Part shown: positions 54,337 through 63,050 of the stretch, piece after piece
Layout: every line of letters starts with the position of its first letter
Numbering within the stretch: the stretch's first letter is position 1
Origin: Pacificimonas pallii
GTDB taxonomy: Bacteria > Pseudomonadota > Alphaproteobacteria > Sphingomonadales > Sphingomonadaceae
Reading direction: 5' to 3'
NCBI RefSeq assembly: GCF_019204005.1
Contig: NZ_JAGSPA010000001.1
Coordinates: 806,001 to 870,000, forward strand
Length of the DNA: 64,000 nt
Notes under the pieces: model-generated
Told to the model about the DNA's origin: nothing
What the model saw: the letters and a program-made list of their open reading frames with translations, nothing else
Database searches by the model: none
Position numbers and translations under genes: made by a program

Positions 54337-54988
54337 GCCTGTAAGGACGTGCATATTATCGCGTGACGCGGCTCCGCGGACGGCGCTCATCCGGCTGGCA
54401 CTTGGGCCGGACGGCGACGTTATGCCGGACCTTGCGGCGAAGGCGCCGGGGCGCGGGGCATGGCTGGGCGTGGATGCGCCCACGCTGCGCATCGCCCAGG
54501 GCAAGGGCCAGCTGAAGGGAGCGCTTGTGCGCGCTTTCAAGGGCGATGTGCGCTCTGTTCCGGATGATCTTGCCGCATCGATCATGACGCAGATGCAGCA
54601 GCGGACCATGGACACGCTGGGTCTGGCAATGAAGGCCGGGCATCTGATATTCGGGTTTGAACGCGTACGGTCGGCGGCGAAGTCGGGGACCGCGCTGCTG
54701 CTGCTGCATGCCGCCGATGCGGCGCAGGACGGCCGGGGCAAGCTGGACCGTGCGCAGCATGCCGCCTTGCAATCTGCGGGGCGCAAGGCCAAGTCGCTCA
54801 CGCTGCCTCTCGACCGGGCGGCGCTTTCCGTGGCGCTCGGTCAGGGAAATGTGGTACATGTGGCGGTCACCGATAAAGGTGCCGCGGAACGAGTAGAGGC
54901 TGCCGCGGATCGGTGGCGGGCCTTTTCAGGTCTTGATGGTGAAATTGGCGTGTCCGCCGAGGACGCGGCAGAAGGTATTGAAGGATAG
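54317..54988 (+). CDS. YlxR (DUF448) - L7Ae-like fused RNA-binding protein
   Basis: The 223-residue protein has an N-terminal YlxR domain with VRTCILSRDAAPR and GRGAWLGVD, and a C-terminal part resembling L7Ae/YlxQ (LGLAMKAGHLIFGFERV, LLLLHAADAAQDGRGK). In Bacillus, ylxR and ylxQ are separate genes at this position. The ATG at 54317 overlaps the end of nusA by 20 bases in another frame, so the two are coupled. Its role is in RNA or ribosome binding. Confidence 0.85.
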   Translation: MRQSPNEPVRTCILSRDAAPRTALIRLALGPDGDVMPDLAAKAPGRGAWLGVDAPTLRIAQGKGQLKGALVRAFKGDVRSVPDDLAASIMTQMQQRTMDTLGLAMKAGHLIFGFERVRSAAKSGTALLLLHAADAAQDGRGKLDRAQHAALQSAGRKAKSLTLPLDRAALSVALGQGNVVHVAVTDKGAAERVEAAADRWRAFSGLDGEIGVSAEDAAEGIEG

Positions 54989-54989
54989 T

Positions 54990-57506
54990 ATGAGCGACGA
55001 GAAGAAAACCCTGACACGTAAGCCTCTGGGCCTGAAGAAAACCGTCGATGGCGGTCAGGTGCAGCAGCAGTTCAGTCACGGGCGCAAGAATACCGTCGTC
55101 GTCGAGCGGAAACGCCGCTTCGTGCCGAAAAAACCGGGCGAGGAAGCGGTGAAAACGCCCGAGCCTGAAGTCGTGAAGGCGCCTGAGCCCAAGAAGGTCG
55201 CGCCAAAAGTCGCGGCGAAGCCGAAACCGGCACCCGTCGCGAAGCCGCCCGTGCGCAGGCAATCCGAGGCCGAGCAGACCATGTCCCGCAAGGAATTGCA
55301 GGAAAAGCTGCTGCGCGAGGCCGAAGAGGCGCGCCTGAGAACGGCCGAAGACGCCAGCCGCCGCGAAGAGAACGCGAAGACCGAAGCGCTTGAAAGAGAA
55401 AAGCGCCGCGCCGAGGAAAATGCGCGTAAGGCCGAGGAAGAAAAGCGCGCCGAACAGGAAGCTGCCGAGCGCGAAAAACAGGAACGCGCCGCCGCTGAGG
55501 CTGCCGCCAACGCGCCCGATCCTGATGCCGAGGCGATTACGGAGCGCAAAGGCCCTTCGCGCAAGAAGGACGACCGCAAGGACGCGAAGAAGGATGAATC
55601 GCGCGGTCCCGATCGCCGACGGTCCGGCAAGCTGACCATCAAGAACGCCATGCGGTCCGAGGATGGCCGTCCGATGTCGATGGCGCGCCTGCGCCGCCAG
55701 CGTGAGAAGGCGCACAACCAGCATGCCTTCGACGTGTCAAAGACCAAGAAGCAGGTTCGCGATATCGTTGTGCCGGAGGCAATCGCCGTTCAGGAGCTTG
55801 CCAACCGCATGTCCGAGAAGGGCGCCGACCTCGTCAAGGCGCTGTTCAACATGGGTTCGATGGTGACCGTCAACCAGACCATCGATCAGGACACGGCGGA
55901 ACTGCTGGTCGAGGAATTCGGTCATAATGTGAAGCGCGTCAGCGAAGCCGATATCGAGGTTGGCCTGATTGGCACGGATGATGACGAGGCAGCGGACCTG
56001 AAACCGCGTCCGCCCGTCGTTGCGATCATGGGGCATGTCGATCATGGCAAGACCTCATTGCTCGATGCCTTGCGCGGTACCGACGTGATTGCAGGCGAAG
56101 CCGGCGGGATTACCCAGCACATCGGCGCCTATCAGGTGACGCCAAAGGGCGGTGGGACGATCACGTTCCTGGATACGCCGGGCCACGAGGCCTTTACCGA
56201 CATGCGTATGCGCGGTGCCAATGTCACCGATATCGTCATTCTGGTCGTGGCGGCCGATGACGGCCTGATGCCGCAGACGATCGAGGCGATCAAACATACG
56301 AAGGCCGCCGGCGTGCCGATGATCGTGGCCATCAACAAGATGGACAAGGCCGGTGCCGACCCCACCACGATCCGCACGCGCCTTCTGGAGCATGAAGTCA
56401 TCGTCGAGGCGATGTCGGGCGATGTGCAGGACGTTGAAATTTCCGCGCTGAAAAAAGAAGGTCTCGACAAGCTGATCGAGGCAATCAACCTGCAGGCGGA
56501 ACTTCTGGAACTGAAGGCGAATCCGGACCGCGATGCCGAAGCGACGGTGATCGAGGCGAAGCTGGACAAGGGCCGCGGCCCGGTCGCGACCGTTCTGGTC
56601 AATCGCGGCACGCTGAAGCGCGGCGATATTTTCGTCGTCGGCTCGGAATCCGGCAAGGTGCGCGCGCTCGTCGACGAACATGGCAAGCAGGTGAAGACAG
56701 CCGGTCCTTCGAAGCCTGTCGAAGTTCTTGGCCTGTCGGGCGCGCCCATGGCGGGCGATATGCTTGCCGTTGTCGAAGATGAAGGCCGCGCCCGCGAAGT
56801 CGCTGAATACCGTGCCGCCGCGATCAAGAAAAAACGTCTGGTCACCGCGCCGACGAATGTGGACGCACTGTTTGCGGCCCATGCGGACAAGGCAGAAGAA
56901 TATCCCGTCGTCATCAAGGGTGACGTGCAGGGTTCGGTCGAGGCGATTGTCTCCTCTTTGAACGGCCTGTCGAACGACGACATCAAGGTGCGCGTGCTGC
57001 ATTCCGGCGTCGGTGCCATCACTGAATCCGACGTGTCGCTCGCCGCCGCGTCGAACGCGCCGATCTTTGGCTTCAACGTGCGCCCCAATGCGAAGGCCCG
57101 CGATGTCGCGTCGAAGGAAGGTGCGGAACTGCGCTATTATGATGTGATTTACGATCTCCTCGACGAGACCAAGGCCGCCATGGCCGGGCAGCTTGGCCCC
57201 GAGCGGATCGAGAATGTCGTCGGCCGCGCAGAGGTCAAGGAAGCCTTCCCTGCCGGAAAGACCGGCCGCGCCGCCGGCCTCCTCGTCACCGAGGGCGTCA
57301 TCAAGAAGAACATCCTTACCCGCATCACGCGCGACGATGTCATCATCTACAATGGCAAGGTCGCGAGCCTCCGCCGCTTCAAGGATGACGTGGACGAAGT
57401 CCGTTCCGGTCTGGAGTGCGGCGTGGTCTTCGACAGCTTCAAGGACATCAAGCCTGGCGACATGCTGGAAACCTTCGAAGTCGAGGAGCGCGAACGGACG
57501 CTGTAA
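54990..57506 (+). CDS. infB: Translation initiation factor IF-2
   Basis: IF-2 brings fMet-tRNA to the 30S subunit. The 838-residue protein has an N-terminal lysine/glutamate/alanine-rich region (about 40-215) and the G domain with GHVDHGKTSL (about 347-356), DTPGHEAF and NKMDKA. The C-terminal IF-2 domains follow (GAITESDVSLAAASNAPIFGF). The ATG at 54990 is preceded by AAGGA. It follows the YlxR/L7Ae gene directly. Confidence 0.98.
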   Translation: MSDEKKTLTRKPLGLKKTVDGGQVQQQFSHGRKNTVVVERKRRFVPKKPGEEAVKTPEPEVVKAPEPKKVAPKVAAKPKPAPVAKPPVRRQSEAEQTMSRKELQEKLLREAEEARLRTAEDASRREENAKTEALEREKRRAEENARKAEEEKRAEQEAAEREKQERAAAEAAANAPDPDAEAITERKGPSRKKDDRKDAKKDESRGPDRRRSGKLTIKNAMRSEDGRPMSMARLRRQREKAHNQHAFDVSKTKKQVRDIVVPEAIAVQELANRMSEKGADLVKALFNMGSMVTVNQTIDQDTAELLVEEFGHNVKRVSEADIEVGLIGTDDDEAADLKPRPPVVAIMGHVDHGKTSLLDALRGTDVIAGEAGGITQHIGAYQVTPKGGGTITFLDTPGHEAFTDMRMRGANVTDIVILVVAADDGLMPQTIEAIKHTKAAGVPMIVAINKMDKAGADPTTIRTRLLEHEVIVEAMSGDVQDVEISALKKEGLDKLIEAINLQAELLELKANPDRDAEATVIEAKLDKGRGPVATVLVNRGTLKRGDIFVVGSESGKVRALVDEHGKQVKTAGPSKPVEVLGLSGAPMAGDMLAVVEDEGRAREVAEYRAAAIKKKRLVTAPTNVDALFAAHADKAEEYPVVIKGDVQGSVEAIVSSLNGLSNDDIKVRVLHSGVGAITESDVSLAAASNAPIFGFNVRPNAKARDVASKEGAELRYYDVIYDLLDETKAAMAGQLGPERIENVVGRAEVKEAFPAGKTGRAAGLLVTEGVIKKNILTRITRDDVIIYNGKVASLRRFKDDVDEVRSGLECGVVFDSFKDIKPGDMLETFEVEERERTL

Positions 57507-57652
57507 CCAGCTTTCCTGTCCCCTCTGGGGGAGAGGCGGAGTGAAGGAAGCGAAACCCCGGGGGTGGGCGAGGCATTCAGCGCGGAGCATTGTCTTCGCT
57601 CGATAAACCGACGCCCCGCCCGCACCCCTCCCCAAGAAGGGAAGGGAGAAAA
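57507..57652. repeat. Intergenic inverted repeat between infB and rbfA
   Basis: The gap has CCCCTCTGGGGGAGAGGC near its left and CCCCTCCCCAAGAAGGGAAG near its right, with a GGGGGTGGGC/GCCCGCACCC complement between them. This resembles intergenic repeats found throughout many alphaproteobacterial genomes. It does not end in a T tract, so the operon likely reads through it. Confidence 0.4.
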
Positions 57653-57658
57653 GCGAAC

Positions 57659-58057
57659 ATGAAACAGACCCAAACCCCCGAAAGCAAGTCCGTCCGCCTC
57701 CTGAAAGTTGGCGAGCAGGTGCGTCATGTTCTCGCGCAGGTATTGCAGCGCGGCGAGGTGAGCGACCATGAGCTGAATGACATGATCGTGTCGGTGAGCG
57801 AGGTGCGGGTGTCGCCCGACCTTCGCCATGCGGCGGTCTATGTAAAGGAACTTGGCGGGCGCGATGAGGACATGCTGGTCGCGCTGAAGCGTGCGACGAA
57901 ATTCCTGCGCGGGCAGGTCGCGCGGGCGCTCAGCACGAAATATACCCCGGAACTGAAATTTCGCCTGGACGAAAGCTATGCCGAGGCGGCGAAGATCGAT
58001 GCGCTGCTCAGGTCGGAAAAGGTCGCCAAAGACCTGGCAAGCGACGAAGAGGAATGA
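57659..58057 (+). CDS. rbfA: Ribosome-binding factor A
   Basis: RbfA aids 16S rRNA maturation. The 132-residue protein has RLLKVGEQVRHVLAQVLQRGEV and TVS-type VSVSEVRVSPDLRHAAVYV and LRGQVARALSTKYTPELKF segments, all family features. ATG 57659 lies nine bases after GGGAG; the in-frame upstream part is non-homologous. The stop overlaps the next start by four bases. Confidence 0.96.
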   Translation: MKQTQTPESKSVRLLKVGEQVRHVLAQVLQRGEVSDHELNDMIVSVSEVRVSPDLRHAAVYVKELGGRDEDMLVALKRATKFLRGQVARALSTKYTPELKFRLDESYAEAAKIDALLRSEKVAKDLASDEEE

Positions 58058-58608
58058 GCCCGGACGTGATCCTGGGGACTGCACTTGCGGACGGTGATAT
58101 CAGGCTCGCGCCGTTTCAGGATACCCACCTTCCCGCATTGAGGCAGGCATGTGCCGAGGATCAGGACGTCTGGGACATCTATCCCTACTCCATGCTCGGC
58201 GCGCATTTCGACGTCGCAGTGGCACGGCTCGCGCAGCTGGCAGAGGCGGGCAGCTGGGTGCGCTATACCGCCTTTCACGAAGGCCGCCTGGTCGGCATGA
58301 CGAATTACATCAATCCCGATAAAGCCAATGGCGTCGTCGAAATCGGCGGCACCTATTTCGTGCCGTCGGTACGCGGCACCGCTTTCAACGGGGCGATCAA
58401 GCGCCTGATGATCGACCACGCCTTTGCCGCTGGCTTTCGAAGGGTGGAGTTTCGCGTCGATGCCCGGAATGGCCGGTCGCAGCGCGCTGTCGAGAAGCTG
58501 GGTGCCGTTCGCGAAGGGCAGCTGCGCCGGAACAGGGTGACCTGGACGGGCTATGTCCGCGACACAGTGGTTTTCGGCCTCCTCGCTGACGAGTGGCAGG
58601 CGCGCTAG
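58054..58608 (+). CDS. GNAT acetyltransferase (RimJ/RimL-like) inside the ribosome operon
   Basis: The 184-residue protein has the RimL-type pattern: [17 protein letters not shown], an [17 protein letters not shown] region and [29 protein letters not shown]. It may acetylate the N-terminus of a ribosomal protein, but a small-molecule substrate is equally possible. Its ATG overlaps the rbfA stop by four bases, so it is translated with rbfA. It is an insertion into the usual rbfA-truB order. Confidence 0.88.
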   Translation: MSPDVILGTALADGDIRLAPFQDTHLPALRQACAEDQDVWDIYPYSMLGAHFDVAVARLAQLAEAGSWVRYTAFHEGRLVGMTNYINPDKANGVVEIGGTYFVPSVRGTAFNGAIKRLMIDHAFAAGFRRVEFRVDARNGRSQRAVEKLGAVREGQLRRNRVTWTGYVRDTVVFGLLADEWQAR

Positions 58609-58619
58609 GGGCAGAGCCA

Positions 58620-59198
58620 ATGGCGAAACTCTATTTCTATTATGCGTCGATGAATGCCGGGAAGTCGTCCACTTTGCTTCAGGCATCTTTCAATTATCGC
58701 GAGCGTGGTATGGAGACGATGCTGTGGACCGCCGCCATCGACCAGCGCGCCGACTCTGGTGCGATCGCATCCCGTATCGGCCTGAACGCGGATGCGCACC
58801 GGTTTGGAGACGGGACCGACCTATACGCCGAGGTTACGCGGCAGCACAGCGGTTCAAGACTGGCCTGCGTTCTGATCGACGAGGCGCAGTTCCTGTCAAA
58901 GGCGCAGGTCTGGCAGTGCGCGCGTCTGGCGGACGAACAGGACATCCCGGTCCTTTGCTACGGCCTGCGCACGGATTTTCAGGGAGAGCTGTTCGAAGGT
59001 TCGGGCACGCTGCTCGCCATCGCCGATTCGCTCGTGGAACTGAAGGCAGTCTGCGAATGCGGGCGCAAGGCGACCATGAACCTGCGCGTCGATGCCGCCG
59101 GTACGGCCATCACGGACGGGGATCAGGTCGAGATTGGCGGCAACGACCAGTATATCGCGCTTTGCCGCCGCCATTTCATACGGCGGCTGGCCGGCTGA
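58620..59198 (+). CDS. tdk: Thymidine kinase
   Basis: This enzyme phosphorylates thymidine to dTMP in the salvage pathway. The 192-residue protein has the Walker A motif MNAGKSS (about 11-17), the LIDEAQFLS Walker B segment with the catalytic Glu, the lasso region and a zinc site (CECG with CRRH). ATG 58620 starts [12 protein letters not shown]; nine extra in-frame residues upstream are not typical. It sits between the GNAT gene and truB. Confidence 0.95.
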   Translation: MAKLYFYYASMNAGKSSTLLQASFNYRERGMETMLWTAAIDQRADSGAIASRIGLNADAHRFGDGTDLYAEVTRQHSGSRLACVLIDEAQFLSKAQVWQCARLADEQDIPVLCYGLRTDFQGELFEGSGTLLAIADSLVELKAVCECGRKATMNLRVDAAGTAITDGDQVEIGGNDQYIALCRRHFIRRLAG

Positions 59199-59250
59199 CC
59201 CACCTGTTTTTACGTTACCTCCGCTTCCCCGCACCTGACATGGATTTCAC

Positions 59251-60165
59251 ATGACGGCGATTCACGGCTGGATCATCATGGACAAGCCGCTCGGCATCAC
59301 GTCGGCGGGCGGCGTCGCGCGTGTGAAGCGGCTGATGCGCGAACATGGCATCAGGAAGCCCAAGGTCGGCCATGGCGGCACGCTCGATCCGCTGGCTACA
59401 GGCGTGCTGCCGATTGCGCTCGGCGAAGCGACCAAATTGACCGGGCGCATGCTGAACGGCGACAAGGGCTACGACTTCACCATCACCTTCGGATCGGCGA
59501 CAGCCACCGACGATCTGGAGGGCGACATTGTCGAGGAGAGTGCGCATCGACCGTCCCTTGCCAGCGTGCAGGATGTGCTGCCGCAGTTTACCGGGCCGAT
59601 CACTCAGCGTCCGCCTGCCTATTCCGCGCTGAAAGTGGACGGCGAACGCGCCTATAAACGCGCGCGCGCCGGCGAGGTGCTGAACATGGCGGAGCGCGGG
59701 GTGACCGTGCACGAACTCATCATATCGACGACCTGCGGCGCCCCGCCGGATGCCGACGCGCTGGACCAGATCACCCTTTCCGCCACTGTTTCCAAAGGCA
59801 CTTATGTCCGCGCGCTTGCCCGCGACATCGCGGTCGCCCTTGGCACTGCCGGTCATGTCAGCATGCTGCGCCGCACGGCCTGCGGGCCGTTCGCCCTTGA
59901 AAGTGCGATCACGCTGGACAATCTGATGGAAAGCGCTATGGAGCGCGGCTTGGAGAGCGTGGTGCTCCCCATGACGACAGGGCTGGACGACATCCCGGCT
60001 TTGCCTGTCACCGCCGAAGAGGCTGGTATCCTGAGACATGGACAGCAGCTCTCCGGATGTCCCGAACCGGACGGACTTAAGATCGCGATGATGGAGGAAA
60101 TTCCTGTCGCGCTCGTTGCTGTTGAAAACGGCATCGTCCGGGTGGAGCGGGGTTTTAATCTTTGA
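59251..60165 (+). CDS. truB: tRNA pseudouridine(55) synthase
   Basis: TruB makes pseudouridine at position 55 in the T loop of tRNAs. The 304-residue protein has GWIIMDKPLGITSAG, the catalytic motif GGTLDPLATGVLP (Asp46), QRPPAYSALKVDGERAY and a GTYVRALARDI segment. It follows tdk by 52 bases and precedes rpsO, the usual neighbour. Confidence 0.97.
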   Translation: MTAIHGWIIMDKPLGITSAGGVARVKRLMREHGIRKPKVGHGGTLDPLATGVLPIALGEATKLTGRMLNGDKGYDFTITFGSATATDDLEGDIVEESAHRPSLASVQDVLPQFTGPITQRPPAYSALKVDGERAYKRARAGEVLNMAERGVTVHELIISTTCGAPPDADALDQITLSATVSKGTYVRALARDIAVALGTAGHVSMLRRTACGPFALESAITLDNLMESAMERGLESVVLPMTTGLDDIPALPVTAEEAGILRHGQQLSGCPEPDGLKIAMMEEIPVALVAVENGIVRVERGFNL

Positions 60166-60181
60166 ATGAAAAGGAGTTACG

Positions 60182-60451
60182 ATGTCGATTACCGCTGAAC
60201 GCAAGCAAGAGCTGATCAAGGAACATGCCCGCGAAGAGGGCGACACCGGTTCCCCCGAAGTGCAGGTTGCGATCCTTTCGGAGCGCATCTCCAACCTTAC
60301 GGAGCACTTCAAGGATCATCATAAGGACAACCACTCGCGGCGCGGACTGCTGATGCTTGTGAACAAGCGTCGCAAGCTGCTCGACTATCTGAACGCGAAA
60401 GATTCGGAGCGCTACGAAGCGATCCGCAGCAAGCTGGGCCTTCGCCGCTAA
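60182..60451 (+). CDS. rpsO: Small ribosomal subunit protein uS15
   Basis: The 89-residue protein has [40 protein letters not shown] and RRKLLDYL, all invariant in S15. It binds 16S rRNA early in 30S assembly. AAAAGGAG lies just upstream of the ATG. S15 often controls its own mRNA, and its transcript end before pnp is a known RNase III/termination site; a hairpin is present here too. Confidence 0.98.
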   Translation: MSITAERKQELIKEHAREEGDTGSPEVQVAILSERISNLTEHFKDHHKDNHSRRGLLMLVNKRRKLLDYLNAKDSERYEAIRSKLGLRR

Positions 60452-60467
60452 AGGCAGGCCCATAAGA

Positions 60468-60497
60468 GGGCGTCCCCGCGTGAGGACGCCCGTCTTA
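60468..60497 (+). terminator. Hairpin between rpsO and pnp
   Basis: GGGCGTCC and GGACGCCC form an 8-base stem with loop CCGCGTGA, followed by GTCTTATATT. It may be a weak terminator or the RNA processing site that normally lies between rpsO and pnp. Confidence 0.75.
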
Positions 60498-60606
60498 TAT
60501 TCACTTCACGCACAAGGCCGACGGACGCGATGGGCGTGTCCTCGGTAGTAGGTTGCCGGGCGGGCATTTTTGGTTCGTTTCCGGCTATTGGAAAGACAGA
60601 ACCATT

Positions 60607-62931
60607 ATGTTCGATAAACATATCGTAGAAACCACCTGGGGCGGCAAGAAGCTGACCCTGGAAACCGGGCGTATCGCCCGCCAGGCTGACGGCGCGGTTC
60701 TCGCGACGCTCGGCGAAACCGTCGTGCTTTGCGCCGTTACGGCGGCAAAGTCGGTGAAGCCGGGGCAGGATTTCTTCCCCCTCACCGTTCACTATCAGGA
60801 AAAATTCTCCGCAGCCGGCCGTATCCCCGGCGGCTTCTTCAAGCGCGAAGGCCGGCCGACGGATCATGAAACGCTGACCAGCCGCCTGATCGATCGTCCG
60901 ATCCGCCCGCTCTTCCCCGAAGGCTTCCTGAACGAGATCAACGTGATCTGTCAGGTCATGTCCTATGATGGCGAGAATGAGCCAGACGTGCTGGCCATGG
61001 TCGCCGCGTCCGCTGCGCTGACCATTTCCGGTCTGCCTTTCATGGGCCCGATCGCCTGCGGCCGCGTCGGCTATGTCGCGGGCGAATATGTCCTGAACCC
61101 AAGCCGCGATATCGAGGAATCCCAACTCGACCTCGTCGCCGCCGGTACGATGGACGCCGTTCTGATGGTCGAATCCGAAGCCAAGGAACTGCCCGAGGAT
61201 GTCATGCTTGGCGCCGTCATGTTCGCACATGAACATGGCAAGGGTGTCATCGAGGCGATCATCGAACTCGCCGAGAAGGCCGCGAAGGATCCCTGGGAAC
61301 TCGCGCCCGCCGATAAGGAAGCGGAAGCTGATAAAAAGGCCCTTAAAAAGGCTGTCGGCAAGAAGATCGCCGCTGCCTACAAGATGACGGCCAAGCAGGA
61401 CCGTCAGGACGCGCTTGCCGCCGCCAAGGAAGAGGGCATGGCCGCACTTGGCGATGACCTCGACGCCACGCGCAAGATGAAGGCCGGGAAAAGCTTCAAG
61501 AAGCTGGAAGCCGAAATTGTCCGCGGCGGCATCATCAAGGACAAGACGCGCATCGATGGCCGCAAGCTGGATCAGGTTCGCCCGATCGAGGCCGAAGTCG
61601 CCGTCCTCCCCCGCACGCACGGCTCCGCCCTGTTCACGCGCGGCGAAACCCAAGCCATCGTCACGACGACGCTCGGTACTGCGGATTCAGAGCAGATGAT
61701 CGACGCCATTTACGGCATGTCGAAGCAGCATTTCCTGCTGCACTATAATTTCCCGCCATACAGCGTTGGTGAGGTCGGCCGCTTCGGCGGCACGGGTCGC
61801 CGCGAAGTCGGTCATGGCAAGCTCGCCTGGCGCGCGCTCAACCCCGTCATGCCGACGAAGGAAGAGTTTCCCTATACGATCCGCGTCATCTCCGACATCA
61901 CCGAGTCCAACGGCTCGTCGTCAATGGCATCGGTCTGCGGCGGTTCGCTTGCGATGATGGATGCCGGTGTGCCCCTGAAGCGCCCGGTCTCCGGCATCGC
62001 CATGGGCCTCATTCTGGAGGAAAGCGGTGAATTCGCCGTTCTTTCCGACATCCTTGGCGATGAGGATCACCTCGGCGACATGGATTTCAAGGTGGCGGGT
62101 ACGTCTGAGGGCATCACGTCCCTGCAGATGGATATCAAGGTCGCGGGCATCACCGAAGAGATCATGCACACAGCGCTGGAACAGGCAAAGGGTGGCCGCG
62201 CGCACATCCTCGAGCGTATGAACGACGCCCTTGGCGGTACGCGCGAAACCATGTCCGAACACGCGCCGCGTATCGAGACGGTTTCCGTTCCCAAGGACAA
62301 GATCCGCGACATTATCGGCACGGGCGGCAAGGTGATTCGCGAGATCGTCGCCGAGACGGGTGCGAAGGTCGACATTGACGATGAGGGTATCGTGAAGGTC
62401 TCCTCCAGCGTTGCCAGCGAAATCGAGGCGGCCGTCAACTGGATCAAGGGCATCATCGAAGAACCCGAGGTCGGCACAATCTATACCGGCAAGGTTGTCA
62501 GCATTGTCGCCTTCGGCGCATTCGTGAATTTCATGGGCGGCAAGGACGGCCTCGTCCACGTCTCTGAAATCAAGAATGAGCGCGTCGAACAGGTCAGCGA
62601 CGTGCTGGAGGAAGGGCAGGAGGTCAAGGTGAAGGTGCTCGCCATCGACGACCGCGGCAAGGTCCGCCTTTCCATGCGTGTTGTCGATCAGGAAACCGGC
62701 GAAGAGCTGGAAGACACCCGCCCACCGCGCGAGGACAAACCGCGCGGTGATCGTGGTCCCCGTCGCAGCAGCGGCGGCGACCGTGATGGCGGCGGCCGCA
62801 GCCGTGGTGGTGATCGTGGTCGCGGCGGTGGCCGCGGACGTGGCCGCAGCCGCGACAATGATGACAGCAGTTCGGACAAGGGCGGCGAAGATGCCGGTCT
62901 TCCGGACTTCATCTCCGGCGACGACGACTGA
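60607..62931 (+). CDS. pnp: Polyribonucleotide nucleotidyltransferase
   Basis: PNPase degrades RNA 3' to 5' by phosphorolysis. The 774-residue protein has two RNase PH domains (about 1-230 and 310-550, with [22 protein letters not shown] and the catalytic IMDAGVP-like [13 protein letters not shown]), a KH domain ([15 protein letters not shown]) and an S1 domain ([18 protein letters not shown]). The C-terminal 70 residues are rich in Arg-Gly and Asp, beyond the usual end. ATG 60607 matches [16 protein letters not shown]. Confidence 0.98.
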   Translation: MFDKHIVETTWGGKKLTLETGRIARQADGAVLATLGETVVLCAVTAAKSVKPGQDFFPLTVHYQEKFSAAGRIPGGFFKREGRPTDHETLTSRLIDRPIRPLFPEGFLNEINVICQVMSYDGENEPDVLAMVAASAALTISGLPFMGPIACGRVGYVAGEYVLNPSRDIEESQLDLVAAGTMDAVLMVESEAKELPEDVMLGAVMFAHEHGKGVIEAIIELAEKAAKDPWELAPADKEAEADKKALKKAVGKKIAAAYKMTAKQDRQDALAAAKEEGMAALGDDLDATRKMKAGKSFKKLEAEIVRGGIIKDKTRIDGRKLDQVRPIEAEVAVLPRTHGSALFTRGETQAIVTTTLGTADSEQMIDAIYGMSKQHFLLHYNFPPYSVGEVGRFGGTGRREVGHGKLAWRALNPVMPTKEEFPYTIRVISDITESNGSSSMASVCGGSLAMMDAGVPLKRPVSGIAMGLILEESGEFAVLSDILGDEDHLGDMDFKVAGTSEGITSLQMDIKVAGITEEIMHTALEQAKGGRAHILERMNDALGGTRETMSEHAPRIETVSVPKDKIRDIIGTGGKVIREIVAETGAKVDIDDEGIVKVSSSVASEIEAAVNWIKGIIEEPEVGTIYTGKVVSIVAFGAFVNFMGGKDGLVHVSEIKNERVEQVSDVLEEGQEVKVKVLAIDDRGKVRLSMRVVDQETGEELEDTRPPREDKPRGDRGPRRSSGGDRDGGGRSRGGDRGRGGGRGRGRSRDNDDSSSDKGGEDAGLPDFISGDDD

Positions 62932-62956
62932 TCGCCAGACCATTTTGAACGAAGAG

Positions 62957-62983
62957 GGGGAGGCCGCAAGGTCTCCCCTTTTT
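62957..62983 (+). terminator. Strong terminator after pnp
   Basis: GGGGAGGCC and GGTCTCCCC form a 9-base stem (one G-T pair) closed by the GNRA loop GCAA and followed by TTTTT. It ends the long rimP-to-pnp transcription unit. Confidence 0.92.
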
Positions 62984-63050
62984 GTTGAGGTCGGCGCTGC
63001 AGATGCGATGTGCTACCCGCTGTCCGACATTATTCGTTTGGAGACCGCCC

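Noticed and set aside
52759-54801. A 680-codon open frame on the minus strand
   Set aside because: It is antisense to nusA and the YlxR/L7Ae gene, which are certain. High-GC DNA often gives long antisense frames; the translation matches no family.
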